DNA of 64,000 nucleotides from positions 37,620,501 through 37,684,500 of the forward strand of contig OX940863.1 in NCBI GenBank assembly GCA_954871525.1. Reading direction: 5' to 3'. The notes beneath the pieces were generated by a model that made no database searches, had not been told where the DNA came from, and saw nothing but the letters and a program-made list of their open reading frames with translations. This DNA is from Parietaria judaica. Lineage: Eukaryota; Streptophyta; Magnoliopsida; Rosales; Urticaceae. Made by a program: the position numbers and the translations under genes. Shown here one piece after another: positions 1-10,627 of the stretch; the first letter of the stretch is position 1; every line of letters starts with the position of its first letter.

Positions 1-454
1 ATCGATATAAATAGAAGAAAACCCTAAAATGGAGCACAATTTGCCATATATAGTTGGCCGCCGCCTCCTCTCCTTATCTTTTTCTCTATATTTTTAATGA
101 ACTGCCGAAGCTATGAGCATCAACTCCGGTATCGCATTACCAAAGTGTTAGCTAACTCATCTCTCTCTGTTATTGTCTGACGTTTTGGTGATCCGATACC
201 CGAGAAGGTGCTAGCGGTAATTTAGATAGAAAGTTACAGTATGATAAATAACATTAACATAGCGCTACGATTGTCATGGTGAGATATAACAACATTAACA
301 TAGCGGTAAGATTGTAATACAAAATGGTTCAACACATCTTCGTTACAAAATACCATACCACGTACCAGACAAATACTCACTTGAAGAACATCCATAAAAC
401 GACAAAGAAAGTTAGGAACATTAGTTTTCCCAAACTGATGAACTCATAGTAGTT
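1..454. other. AT-rich sequence without a recognised gene
   Basis: I see no coding region here. The first copies of the AGCGGTAA motif that recurs through the first 7 kb occur at about 213 and 302. The stretch is probably the interior or flank of the large transposon-like block that continues to about 7.1 kb. Confidence 0.4.
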
Positions 455-776
455 TCATCGTTTCAGTATTTGAATTGGTTGAAGGGCATCAATTTGTGGA
501 ATTGGTTCTGGATCTACCCAATCAAAGTATCCGTAATTTTCCTTTCCCTGATGACAAGCAAAATACCTAAAATCACAACCTTATGAAAATTACAGAGATA
601 AAGTATAAAGTCATCATCAATGAACGTACCTTCATCTTCGAACAACACCTGAATCTTCTTCCTGGATTCTTCCACGTGTTTGACGTTAAGATTATCGTGT
701 TTTTGCCACATTTACAAAGACATCGTCGATCCTTCTGAGTTGGAGAAGTGATTGAACGATCGTCAAGGTCGTACAT
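455..776 (-). CDS. small GRF-type zinc-finger protein, two exons
   Basis: The reading is spliced on the minus strand. Exon 1 runs from the ATG at 776 down to 649 and exon 2 from 566 to the stop at 455, about 79 residues in all. The donor (CAG|gtgttg) and acceptor (tttag|G) keep frame. The joined product shows the zf-GRF pattern (PF06839): a CxCG start (CKCG), then TSNTWKNPGRRFR, then an FAC cysteine, then YGYFDWVD. The usual cysteine before GYF is tyrosine here, so metal binding may be lost. Plant single-domain GRF proteins are often transposon passengers, and the neighbouring genes here are transposon-type. The fold assignment is fairly safe. Whether the gene is expressed is unknown. Confidence 0.6.
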
Positions 777-964
777 GTAGATCTTTTAAGGTCGAAAGTA
801 GATCTACAAGTTCTGGGATTTCTTGTGATCTAGGAAGGTCGAAAGTAGATCTACAAGATCTGGGGACGTGGGTGCCTTTACTTTAAAGTCGAGTTTCTAA
901 CCGTTGGTGACTTGGTTTCTATATCTAAAAGTAACAGCTATAAGTAAAACAAATATATCAAAAG

Positions 965-1310
965 AAGTAAATTAGTAAAGCAACTCATAATCTCATATTA
1001 GTAAGACATACTACTATCAAGTAAAGTAATTTGTATCAGAAAGAAATACTACTATTAGTATTGGTAGCGGTAAAGGAATAAAGAAACGTGAATTAGTATC
1101 GGTAACAAAGTAAAGCAATATGTACTAGAAAGAAATACTACTATTAGTATTGGTAGCGGTAACAAAGTGAAGCAATTTATATTAGCAGTGGTAACAAAGT
1201 AAAACAACTTATATTAGCAGTGGTAACAAAGTAAAGCAAGTTAAATTAGTAGCGGTAACTAAGTAAAGCAGCTTATAGTAGTAGCGGTTACAAAACAAAG
1301 TTATACTAAC
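965..1310 (+). repeat. degenerate tandem repeat, units of about 33 bp
   Basis: Successive units read roughly TTAGTAGCGGTAACAAAGTA followed by AAGCAA and a short AT stretch. At least seven diverged units are visible between about 1040 and 1310, and a longer 'aaatactactattagta' phrase occurs twice. The array abuts the end of the minus-strand reading frame at 1322. It is the densest cluster of the AGCGGTAA motif. Confidence 0.65.
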
Positions 1311-1321
1311 TACTATACATA

Positions 1322-2182
1322 TCAATCGTAAACTGCCGCCAGCTCCTTTTCGCGACGGAGAGCCTTCCGGACAGACGCCGCGTAGGGACGACTGCTCTCG
1401 CTCGAGCGGACCAGGGGCGCTAGGTACAGGGTCCCCGGGCCAACGTCCAAAAGAAGAGGACCACCGGGATCGACGTTTCCCCAGCCCATCCGTAACCCGG
1501 AGTTCCGGTCAACTCTGGAAGGGAAGGGCCCCATGCGAGCCCATTCATAGAAAAGACATGCATCCCGCAAATTGCGGTAGCTTGTCAACTTGCCTAAGAT
1601 ATGATGACTGGGAGGGAGCCTGGCGTTAAAGGTGGCAAATTTCCTATATTTCTCTAGACTATCGAAGGATGCAAAGGCCTACGTCAGATTGGTGGTATGA
1701 TGCTGCAACTCTTCCGGCCCCGCCATGAAGAAGTACCGACTCGGTACTCGGCTAAGTGCGTTGGCTTCTCTGTAGAGCACGGGCCCCATATGGCGAAGCC
1801 AGGGCCTCTCCGTGAGCGTGTAGAAGCCGCCTCCAAGTTCCTTCAATTCAAATATACTCAGAATATTGTTCTCCGTTGGACACGGCAAATTGCTTAGGTA
1901 TGCGAGGACATACGGCGCCACAATGATCTGGTAGCCCTCCGGGACAAGTCGGAATGGGGCCAGACCATTAACCTTTAAAATCGCCATATACTCAGGTTCT
2001 AGGGGGAACGTCACCCCCGAGTAAGTTTGGCCATCGTCGTGCTTGTAGGTATGATCGTACTTGCGATGAACTTTGTTGGGTAAAAAAACCTTCCAGTCAT
2101 CATCATCAAACTTGTCGGGCAATATCGCCTTCAGTAGGCCCCCATCAAAGCCATATAAGCGGGCAATATCACTCAGTATCAC
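1322..2182 (-). pseudogene. PF04195-like (putative gypsy-type) protein fragment with one in-frame stop
   Basis: One minus-strand frame runs from 2182 to 1322 (about 286 codons) and is interrupted only by a TAG at about 1679-1681. The upper part has the order seen in plant PF04195 'putative gypsy type transposon' proteins: a hydrophobic stretch around PLEPEYMAILKVNGLAPFRL, a VPEGYQIIVAPYVLAYL segment, then FELKELGGGFYTLTERP and a terminal SRYFFM. The lower part (YRNLRDACLFYEWARMG) is less recognisable. No ATG opens the frame, since GAT-TAA immediately precedes it, so the 5' end is missing or lies in another exon. GC content is far above the flanks. I am fairly sure it is transposon-derived and less sure of the exact family. 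Confidence 0.5.
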
Positions 2183-2263
2183 TTAATCAGTGATTGGAAG
2201 AATCCTTTTTTTCTCGGGTCATTGTGGAGAAATAAATATAGAGACTTATGGAAAGAGCTCGTA

Positions 2264-2713
2264 GCAGTTACCGAGACATCGAGCAACTCAACCGTCACAA
2301 CAAAGAGGCTGGATCAGCTCTGTAGCGGTAATTGATTAAAAAAAAATCTGTAGCGGTAAGTAATATATATATTTATTAAATATGCTCATGATTACTATTA
2401 GAAGTCTCAAACGTATGTATATATATATATATATTAATTATGCTCAAGACTGTAACAACCAGCGTCATATATATTTGACATGACGTGTCCGTTGTCTTAC
2501 AAACACGTGGCATGTAAGAGCTGTAAAACAACTAACAGGAATAGTTCTCATGATTACGTCATTGAAAATCTCAAGAGCCCCGAGACATCGAGCAACTCAA
2601 CAGTCACAACAAAAAGGCAGGATCAGTTTTGTAGCAGTAATTAATGTATATATAAGGCTTTTAACTATGCTCATGATTACTAATCGAAATCTCAAACGTC
2701 GCTAACAATTAGC

Positions 2714-2744
<31 letters not shown>

Positions 2745-2880
2745 TGAAAGCCCTAATCATATATTTGACATGACATATGCGTCTGCTTACAAACACGTGG
2801 CATTTAAGAGTTTTAAAACAACTAGCGATAATAGCGGTAATAATTCTTATGATTACGTCATAGGAAATCTCAAGAGCCGC
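2264..2880 (+). repeat. tandem duplication of a ~310-bp block upstream of the F-box gene
   Basis: The segment around 2264-2337 (gacatcgagcaactcaac, then cacaacaa and ggatcag) recurs at 2580-2645. The segment at about 2455-2579 (tttgacatgac, acaaacacgtggcat, tcaagagcc) recurs at 2762-2878. The copies are diverged and separated by (AT)n runs at about 2417 and 2720. The duplication ends about 65 bp before the first F-box ATG, so it supplies the likely promoter region twice. Confidence 0.6.
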
Positions 2881-3003
2881 TTTAATTAAGCGCAGTTTGG
2901 GTTTGCTATTTCAAAGGACGTGTCCGTCCGTGTCTATTAAAAGATGATTCTAACTTCTAACCTCACTTGGTCAGCGTCTCAAATTGTATTATCAGAAACT
3001 ACA

Positions 3004-3852
3004 ATGGAATGCACGTCGGAGGACCTTCCCGAAGACCCTTTGTTCGACAAGATCCTACCCGAACTGCCGGTAAAAATTCTGATGGGATTAAAGAGTGTCT
3101 CGAAACGTTGGCTGGCAAGAATATCCGGGGGCGACTCGACGTTCATCAACACTCATCAAATTCATCAGCGGATCAGAAACGACCCACTCCTTCCCGCCTC
3201 CAAACGGGACTACCAACAAGTAATACTGCTGCTCTCCGGCCAAAGGGTGACGGACATCGACGTGTCGTATCTTTTAGCAAAAAATTACAAACACTTCAAC
3301 ATAGTAGGGTCCCGCAACAGCTTGATATGCATGTCGTTCGGGGCACATGAGACGAGACTCGTGCTTTGGAATCCGGCGATTCGGCAAGTGAGGCTGCTTC
3401 CCGTTCCAGCACCCTACTCACTTGTCTTTCATGACAATGCGGTGTTAGGTTTCACGTATGATGTCACTATTAATGACTACAAGATTGTCCGACTATGCAT
3501 AGCCAAGGATTCGCTTTCTGTATGCGCACAAGTGTTCTCCAAAAGCGGACTTGCATGGAGAGACTGTGGGTCCTTGACACTACCAGGGGAGCTTGATTGG
3601 CCACGGGGCACGGTAATGGTGGACGGGGTACTTCATTGGGCGATTCTGATTAACCGCCGGCAAAATAAGTCAACATTCAATTCCTTCGACTGGCGGGTCG
3701 AGGTGCTTCGTCTCGAGGAAAAACAGACCGCGCCTCCGACGGTAGAACGGCCGGCGATGGAGTACTGGTGTAGAAATGTATGGGGCGCGGAGAATGACAT
3801 GTACGTTGAGCCCGCCCATGAATACATCGAGAGCATAGTCTCTGTATTATGA
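3004..3852 (+). CDS. F-box protein with F-box-associated domain, short C-terminus
   Basis: F-box proteins bind SKP1 and bring substrates to SCF ubiquitin ligases. From the ATG at 3004 the product is 282 residues; an in-frame ATG at 2944 would add 20 residues. I prefer 3004 because the F-box (EDLPEDPLFDKILPELPVKI, then VSKRWLARI) then lies at the N-terminus as usual. An FBA-type domain follows, with signatures LVLWNPAIRQVRLLP, LGFTYDVTINDYKIVRL, FSKSGLAWRDC and VDGVLHWAI. Plant FBA proteins are usually 350-420 residues, so the C-terminal third appears to be missing and the frame ends in SIVSVL. The gene has no intron and sits between minus-strand transposon genes, so it may be a captured or truncated copy. 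Confidence 0.7.
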   Translation: MECTSEDLPEDPLFDKILPELPVKILMGLKSVSKRWLARISGGDSTFINTHQIHQRIRNDPLLPASKRDYQQVILLLSGQRVTDIDVSYLLAKNYKHFNIVGSRNSLICMSFGAHETRLVLWNPAIRQVRLLPVPAPYSLVFHDNAVLGFTYDVTINDYKIVRLCIAKDSLSVCAQVFSKSGLAWRDCGSLTLPGELDWPRGTVMVDGVLHWAILINRRQNKSTFNSFDWRVEVLRLEEKQTAPPTVERPAMEYWCRNVWGAENDMYVEPAHEYIESIVSVL

Positions 3853-4460
3853 TTATTTCGTTTATATAAGTTATGTATAGCCGTTGTAAGATTTCGTGCC
3901 CATATTAGTTATGTAAAGCGTTTATAAGGTTTCTTGCTTATTAGTTATGTATAACGTTTAAAGGTTTCTTGCTTATTAGCGGAACAACTTTGTATAACGG
4001 TACCCTAATTATGTCATATTAGTTATTTCATATGTATCACGCTTTGTAATAGCGGTAAAAGATAGTTTTTTGGTTAGCGGTAGAACAACGATTGTTAAAA
4101 AACAGTAATATGAAATTTATGTTTATTGCTTGACGGTTTAAATTTAAGTGTATTATCTCGAATGTACATCGGTAGACGCACACTTAGTAATAGCGGTATC
4201 ACAGCGGCTATATCATTTTACTAGAGGTGATAGTATATTAGAATGAACCTAGTGATAACACGTAGGGATTGAGAAATATGTTATAGAGATTGGCAAAACA
4301 AGTGAATAAAAAAACATAAACATACTCGTACATCGTAATTAAACAAGGTGAATACAAAACATACTCGTCCAAAGTAATAAGCATAGTTACCACATACTCG
4401 TCCAAAAAAAAATAGGTAAAAAAACGTAGTCAAAATATTACAGAGGTTATAAACATAGTT
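3853..4460. other. AT-rich spacer with AGCGGTA motifs
   Basis: I see no coding potential. AGCGGTA motifs occur at about 4051, 4075 and 4191, in the same orientation as those upstream. A 'ttagttatgtatarcg' phrase is repeated several times just after the F-box stop, between about 3870 and 3960. Confidence 0.4.
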
Positions 4461-7143
4461 CTAAAGTCGAAACGACCAATTCGACCAGATTTCCATCGCG
4501 TATCGGGACCGGGCTAAAGGTACTAAACGGTCAATCATCGAGAAAGGGGACCTGCCGGTCATGTCTAGTTCTATGAACTTCATAGCAAATGCTCCAGAGT
4601 CGACAGGCTGGGTCACTTCTAGGCCTGAGGTGCACCTCTATGTCCAACGCCGGTTCTTGAGATGTGCATGCCAGGGTACTGCAGTCAAGTTTGACACTTC
4701 CAAAATCCAAGGGAAGTACAGCTGTAGATCCTGCAAGATATTTGACTTCATATTTTCACTACCGTAGTTCGACTTGGGAACAAAGAAGTTAAACCACGCT
4801 GTTTCAAAATCGGCTCTGCATGCTATCCATTGACCGTCAAACCAGATCGGGAAGTACAACTTGTCCACGTATGCCCACGCTCGGCCGTAAAACCTTGGTT
4901 CGTCTCCTGATACCCAATCTATAGACCCAAAATCCGATTCTTCCAGAGCACAGCTATGGGTGTTCCCAGCAGTGATAGTTGGGCCATGAAGGAAGTATCG
5001 ACAACAACGATTGAACTAGAATTGGGAATACTCCCGGGAAAAGTTTCTAGTCGCTTACGGAGCCCGTAAGTGATCCCGTCGATGATCTACATTTAATATC
5101 AATGAATTGGTAGCAAAATATAAAAATAAATTAAATATAGAAATATTTTCATCGAAGAATTATTACTCCAGAGTGCAGCCACCCATCACGGTCGACGATC
5201 CTCTGAAATAAGGCATGGTCGTAGGCGTTGGCGTGTCGCGATCCAACCAACGGGTGAACATGTGTACTAGGTACTTCGGTGCTAGTGAGAGTGTCAATAT
5301 ATCCGGGTAACAAGCATCTACAACATCTGAGTCTGAGTCACCGCCAGACTCAGCATCTTCACCTCCAGGCTCACCATCCGACTCACCGCCAGGCTCAGCA
5401 TCTTCACCTCCAGGCTCACCATCTTCAGTGGCAGCTTCACCTTCAGGCTCACCATCTTTAGCGATAGCTTCACCATCTGACTCACCCCCAGACGCACCAT
5501 CTTCACCTTCAGACTCTTCATCTGCCTCACCTCCATCCTCACCACCGTTCGCACTCTCCACTTGGATCTCCATGTCACTCTCCACTACTTTCGTCTCGTC
5601 ATCATTCTCCTCAAACCCCGGCGACGGTGGCGGTGAAGCTGGTTGCGGGCTCCTCCGTCGTTGGATGATCCGTGAACCACGTTCCAAACACTCCACGAGC
5701 ACGTGGTAGCGTGAGTCGCGCTCGAGTTCGTACGGTTGGGCGGATATTACATAAGGCAACGTGGCCTCCACCGCCGTGGGACGAAGCAAACTCAATTGTG
5801 CCTGCAATTAGGAGAGTAATGTTATAAAAAAGTAATTGATACAAGTAGATTTCTAATAAAGCAAACCAACAAACTAGCTAACCCCCGGGATCCTCCCACG
5901 TAAAAGACGGTCGCAAATACTGTGTTCAATCCCGGTGTACAACCCCCGGGTTCTCCATTTGCACATACGAGGTAAAGCCTCTGGCTCTAGAACCTCCGCA
6001 CTAACATTTGCCACTTCCGGCAAATACTCGTACGCCAAAATCTGCATGAACTTAACATGTTAGATTGATAAATAAGATGTCCATGGTAAATAAATAACTT
6101 AAAACCTATACATATACCAGTAGAGGGTGGATGAACCCCCGAAAGGTCATGGGAGGTGGCGCCATCTCATTCTGCCATCTTTCCACCGCGTTTCCAGGGA
6201 TGTTCTCTCGCAGTGCTTGACGTCGTCCTTCACTCACGAGCGTTTGTAGCGATTGCGAGAATGACAGTCGACCCCAAGGAAATCTTACAAAGGAGTGAAG
6301 GTCTTCCACCATCCACAAGAAACAACGGTGCACTTCCATTTCACAGTGGATGCCCTGGGCTAATAGGACTCGAAAGATGAAGCACAGGCACACCAACCTT
6401 CTCTTATCATCACTGCTCATAGTCGGATCAAGATGAGAGTTTTCAAAGCGTTCCTCCATCATTCCGACTGTCATATTTCCCACTGCATTTGGCCATAACC
6501 GTTGTAGCAATGGGACACGTAGGGGGCTTTCGACAGGCCACTCTAAAGCATTGTCGGTGCAATTCAGCCCAGTGATTATGGTAAACTCCCTAATCTCGTA
6601 TCGTAGGGGAACATTGTTGACCAATATCCACATCTCGAAGGGAACTTGTTTGTAACTGATTCTCGATACCAATATCCAAAACAATGTGGCAAAGAACTCA
6701 TAGCGAGTGTGGACATCTAATAGAGGCCCAAACTGTGTCATCCGGCACCGCGCAAGCTCCTCCTCCGTCAGTTCCGTTTTAATGAGATTCGTGATCCTCC
6801 TGAAGTTTGCTTCGTCGGAGATGACATCACATTCATATACCTCGGACGTCCAGAGGACATTACTTACTATTTCGGACAAGAAACAAATCATAACTAGATT
6901 AGTTTCTATTATACATAGCGGTAATGCAGTATATAGGGAGCAACGGCAAACCGCTATCTGTAATATACAACGGGGTGTAAATAGATAGCTAGCGGCAATT
7001 CTAAAAAACATAGCAGTAATGCAGTATATTCGGACCAACGACGAACTGCTAGCGGTAATAAATAACAGAGCGTAAATAGATAGCAGTATTGCTGTAATAG
7101 GTACAGAACCAACCCTACACTCGTTCTTCTTCGTAAATAACAT
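4461..7143 (-). pseudogene. DUF1985 / Ulp1-type transposon protein, degenerate
   Basis: Four minus-strand pieces can be followed. Piece A (to 6118) carries a DUF1985-like region with MTQFGPLLDVHTRYEF, WILVNNVPLRYEIREF and TIITGLNC. Piece B (6041-5883) reads ILAYEYLPEVANVSAEV. Piece C (5801-5163) begins AQLSLLRPTAVEATLPY and then has a long Gly/Glu/Asp/Ser low-complexity tract. Clean GT-AG sites join A-B and B-C. The last piece (about 5090-4461) is a C48/Ulp1-like domain: YVDKLYFPIWFDGQW, then VTQPVDSGAFAMKFIE, ending RYAMEIWSNW. It has a frame change near 4965 and a TAG near 4635. The family's usual His-Trp is Gln-Trp and its DCG cysteine is serine, so protease activity is not expected. The N-terminal 80 residues look like noncoding sequence read by chance. 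DUF1985 with Ulp1 is typical of plant MULE and CACTA passenger genes. Confidence 0.6.
5318..5520 (-). repeat. coding minisatellite for Gly/Glu-rich repeats
   Basis: A unit of about 24-27 bp based on 'tcaccatcttcacctccaggc' variants repeats through this stretch. On the minus strand it encodes alternating GEPGGED, AEPGGES and DGE blocks within the DUF1985/Ulp1 gene, a strongly acidic linker between the two domains. Confidence 0.65.
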
Positions 7144-7788
7144 AGTATAGTATATTGCATGGAAAATAAGTAAACCCTAAAATCATTACGAGTCAAAACA
7201 GTTCGCAAAGCATAGGTTTCTCAAAGAATAAACATTTATCTCCATTTATGTGGCTTTGAGGAGGATGAAGACGATGATCGGAGAAACTCGTCGCTGAAAT
7301 GATCGTCCTTCACCGGGAAAGCAAAGAGAAGAAAACCTCGTTGCTCGAAGTCGTTCTCGAACCAGAATGAACAAAACAGAAGAACGAGGAGTACGATAGA
7401 GAAGAGAAAAACGTTCGGAGTCTGAAGAGAGGATCTTGGGAATAGAAAGCGTCGAAGTGAAGTAATCACGGAGAAGAAGAGAGAATATGTTTGAAAAAAA
7501 AAACCTAAAAGAAAATGTAATAAATAAACGGCTCAACTACCAAAGGGCAAATTAGTAATTTCGCAAAATGCTGTGTAAAAAATAAATGAGAACTCGCAAT
7601 TTGTATTTATTAAAGCGAAAAATAAATGTAAAAGAAATAAAATATTATAACGAGGGTACCGAGCTAAACGAATTAAGGTCTTTTAGCCGATTCTTTCTAA
7701 CACAATACCCATTTCACACAATAAACGAAACCGACCATTTGATCGAACATTCCTGCCTTCCACGTCTTTGCCCCTCTTTCTCATCTCC
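7144..7788. other. spacer upstream of the TRM gene
   Basis: A GA-rich stretch (about 7255-7490) gives overlapping open frames on the minus strand, but their composition looks like purine-rich noncoding sequence and I recognise no domain. The last AGCGGTAA motif lies at 7051, so the repeat-bearing block probably ends near here. Confidence 0.35.
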
Positions 7789-7839
7789 ATGGATGATCAT
7801 CACATCAATCTCAAGCTTTTCGATCCACCTTCTTCCTAG
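7789..7839 (+). promoter_or_regulatory. upstream ORF in the 5' leader of the TRM gene
   Basis: An ATG at 7789 opens a 16-codon frame (MDDHHINLKLFDPPSS) that stops at 7837-7839, four bases before a splice donor (caag|gtaaca at 7844). The matching acceptor (tcacag) ends at 7946, placing the uORF in a first noncoding exon. It could lower translation of the main frame; that is inference. Confidence 0.45.
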
Positions 7840-7964
7840 CAAGGTAACAATTCTCTTCAAATCACACAAGTGTTTACATATCTAAGCTCTAGTTTCGGTA
7901 GATCGCTTTCAAATATGGTCTTGTTTGAATGATCCCTCCTTCACAGGTTTGGGGTTAAAAGACG

Positions 7965-10388
7965 ATGAATCTGTTGAAGATGGTGGAGAATGGCGGTCGG
8001 AAAAGGCGGTCGGGATCGGATCTCTCGCCGTACGACGACAATGAAGGAGGAATAGGTTGTGGATGGGGCGTGTTCCACATCAATAAGCATTATCAATGGC
8101 CTCATTTCATGCGGAGAATCACTCACCATAGGAGGAAACGTCTCATTGGTAAGCCCGATTCGGGGTTTTCGATGAACACCGATTTGAATTTTTGAATTGA
8201 TAATGTGATCACCTTTGTATTTGGATTTGATCAGGAAGCAGTGTGACAGCGACGGGTGTGAATCGAACGCAGGAACAAGACAAGTTGATAGTAAGTCTTG
8301 TTGCATTTGATGATGAATTTTTGTGTGAATGAGAATGGTATATGAACCGGTGACGAGACAGATGAGGTTTCAGGATGGAGAACAAGCATCGGGATCTTCT
8401 CACGGGAACAATGGTTCGATTAAATCTTGGATGAAGTCACTTGTTAGCGAAGAGTTCTACAAGATTAAGGGACGACATCACCATAGTTCGTCGAAGAGGA
8501 ACAAAACTTCTTTGGCTTCAATGGACACAATCTTAATGGATGAATTAACGAGCAACAGAAGTAATGCAGTAGATTACTTGAAGCATGAGAAATTGTCGGA
8601 GAGCGGCACAACGGACCCGGAAAATTTGAATGGATTTGATAAGCTTATGAATCGGAAGCTTGTTTTCACGAACCAAAAGAGTGCGGATTCTTTTACCCGC
8701 AATCCAAAAGATTACTTGGATGCCCTCAACATAATCAGCGCAAACGAGGAGTTCTTAGTAAAAGCCTTGCACGATCCGGGATCTCCGTTGGCACGTCATT
8801 TCAGTAACCAACAAGCGCTCAACACGAAACGATCACTGGCCAAGTGTGAGACATTTCCGCTATTGGGGGTATCGGGAGAAAGTGGTTCCCACTCTAGCAG
8901 CCCTAAAAAGATTCAAAGGGCAAAGTCCGAAGTCAACGTGTTAATTGAATCTTCCTTTAACCAAAAGAAACACGGCGATACGGTTATTAAGACCAAGCGC
9001 TGTAAAAATCTTAGGCAGAAGATTAAGCATATGATCAGGGACAGCAAAAAAGAGAGGCGTCGAGTTGCCATGGACGCTATAATCCATAAGATTCCTCATG
9101 ATCAGAAAATAGAAATCGATATCAATCAATTTGATAGTTTCGAAACCCGTATAGATCAAGGTAAAGAGAGTCCTTCCTTCAAGCAAAGCAAGTCGAGACT
9201 GCGAAAGATGACAAGAACATCCTCACTGAACGAATCGCTGGATAGGTATCAACGGCTGTACGAAACTAGTTTCAAGCACGAAGTCTCGTCCGAGAGAGTA
9301 CAAAGATTCAAAATCGTCCCAAACAATTTGGCCAGGATTTACTCCTTACCTGACTTGAGATCTTATCTCAGTCCGAAAGGGGAATCTTCTGAGGAGTATT
9401 TCTCTGGAAGAAAGTTCGATGAACAAACAAGCGAAGATCTCCCTTTACGTTCCAATGCAATGGAGAGTATTGTTGAAGAAGAAGAAGAAGATCCGAACGA
9501 GCTAAGCTCAGTAAATTCCGCTACAGAGAATGAAACAAAGACAGTGATTGACGATCCAAATGAGCTTGGTGCAATCGAGTCCGCTGCAGCAAAAGAGGCC
9601 TTATTAACATCGACCAAGAGAAGCGAATATAATATCCAATGCCTTACTCATATGAATGAATCCGAAGGTATGTTTTTCACAACCGTTCTTCTGCGTCCTT
9701 GTTCTCATATTAATTCTCTGGTACGTTATGATGGATTTTTTTTATGTCCTTTTATTCCAATCACATTGAAGCAGAATCATTGATAGACCCGGGATTGCTT
9801 ATCGATGAACAAACACGAAACAACTTAGTCAAGCCAGAATCTGGGCAAGAAACGGATAACTCAGAAGCAATCCCGAGCAAACATCTAATGAGACACATAT
9901 CTAATCTTCAAAACCGCGAAAACAAAGCCGAATTCAGTTATGTGAAAGACATACTGGAGTTATCCGGATTCAGTGGCGACGGGTTACTGGGGACGACGTG
10001 GTATTCTGACTACCAACCGCTCGACCCTTCAATGTACGAGGAAGCCGAGGGCTGTTCGGTCTTTGACCCTCTTCTGTTTGACCTCATCAACGAGGTTTTG
10101 ATGGAGATTTATGGAAGATCATACAGCTATTACCCTTTCCCATTGTCCACCCTCTCACATAGAAGCCCAATGCCAATAGGTCAACATGTTCTGAAGCAAG
10201 TTTGGGAACTCATAAGCTTGTACTTGAGCTTAAGGTCCGAGGTTGACCAGTCAGTGGACCTTATTGTTGGAAGTGACGTGGCAAAGAGCAGTTGGTGGAT
10301 GAATCTTCAGTTTGACTGCGAGTGTGTTGGGCTTGAACTTGAGGACTTGATCTTTCAAGATCTCTTGGAAGAATTTGTTTGGGATTGA
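7965..10388 (+). CDS. DUF4378-domain protein (TRM / TON1-recruiting-motif type), four coding exons
   Basis: Coding exons are 7965-8148, 8235-8290, 8362-9667 and 9775-10388, giving about 719 residues. All introns are GT-AG and phases agree. The N-terminus has GCGWGVFHINKHYQW followed by a basic RRITHHRRKR, resembling the N-terminal motif of TRM32-like proteins. The middle is hydrophilic, with basic segments (RQKIKHMIRDSKKERRR) and an EEEEED run. The last exon carries a DUF4378 domain: FSYVKDILELSGFSGDGLL, FDLINEVLMEIYGRS, LKQVWELISLYLSL, then VAKSSWWMNLQFDCECVG and a C-terminal VGLELEDLIFQDLLEE. TRM proteins are thought to guide TON1/PP2A complexes to cortical microtubules. The exon 4 acceptor is AAGCAG, so a one-codon alternative is possible. 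Domain identity is secure; the subfamily is not. Confidence 0.85.
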
Positions 10389-10627
10389 AAACTTGTGCTT
10401 TTCAAATGTGCCCATTTATACATATACATATACATATACCTTGAGCATATATAGATACGATTATTTTTATGTGGAAAAGATATTGGGGTTACAAGATTAC
10501 TCGGTCAGAAGATAGGGATGATTTGTATATAGTACAGAGAGGAACATGAGTGCATGTATTTTAAATTTAATTTCAGTTATGTGGTAATTTTTATAAATAT
10601 TTACAAGATTTCAGCATCTGCCAGATT

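Noticed and set aside
3004..7143. The F-box and DUF1985/Ulp1 genes as parts of one defence or silencing operon
   Set aside because: They are on opposite strands, one is decayed, and both have ordinary explanations as host gene or transposon passenger genes. Plants do not use such operons.
7236..7536. Minus-strand frames rich in Phe/Leu/Ser upstream of the DUF1985 gene
   Set aside because: They are the complement of a GA-rich tract. No start context, motif or splice link was found.
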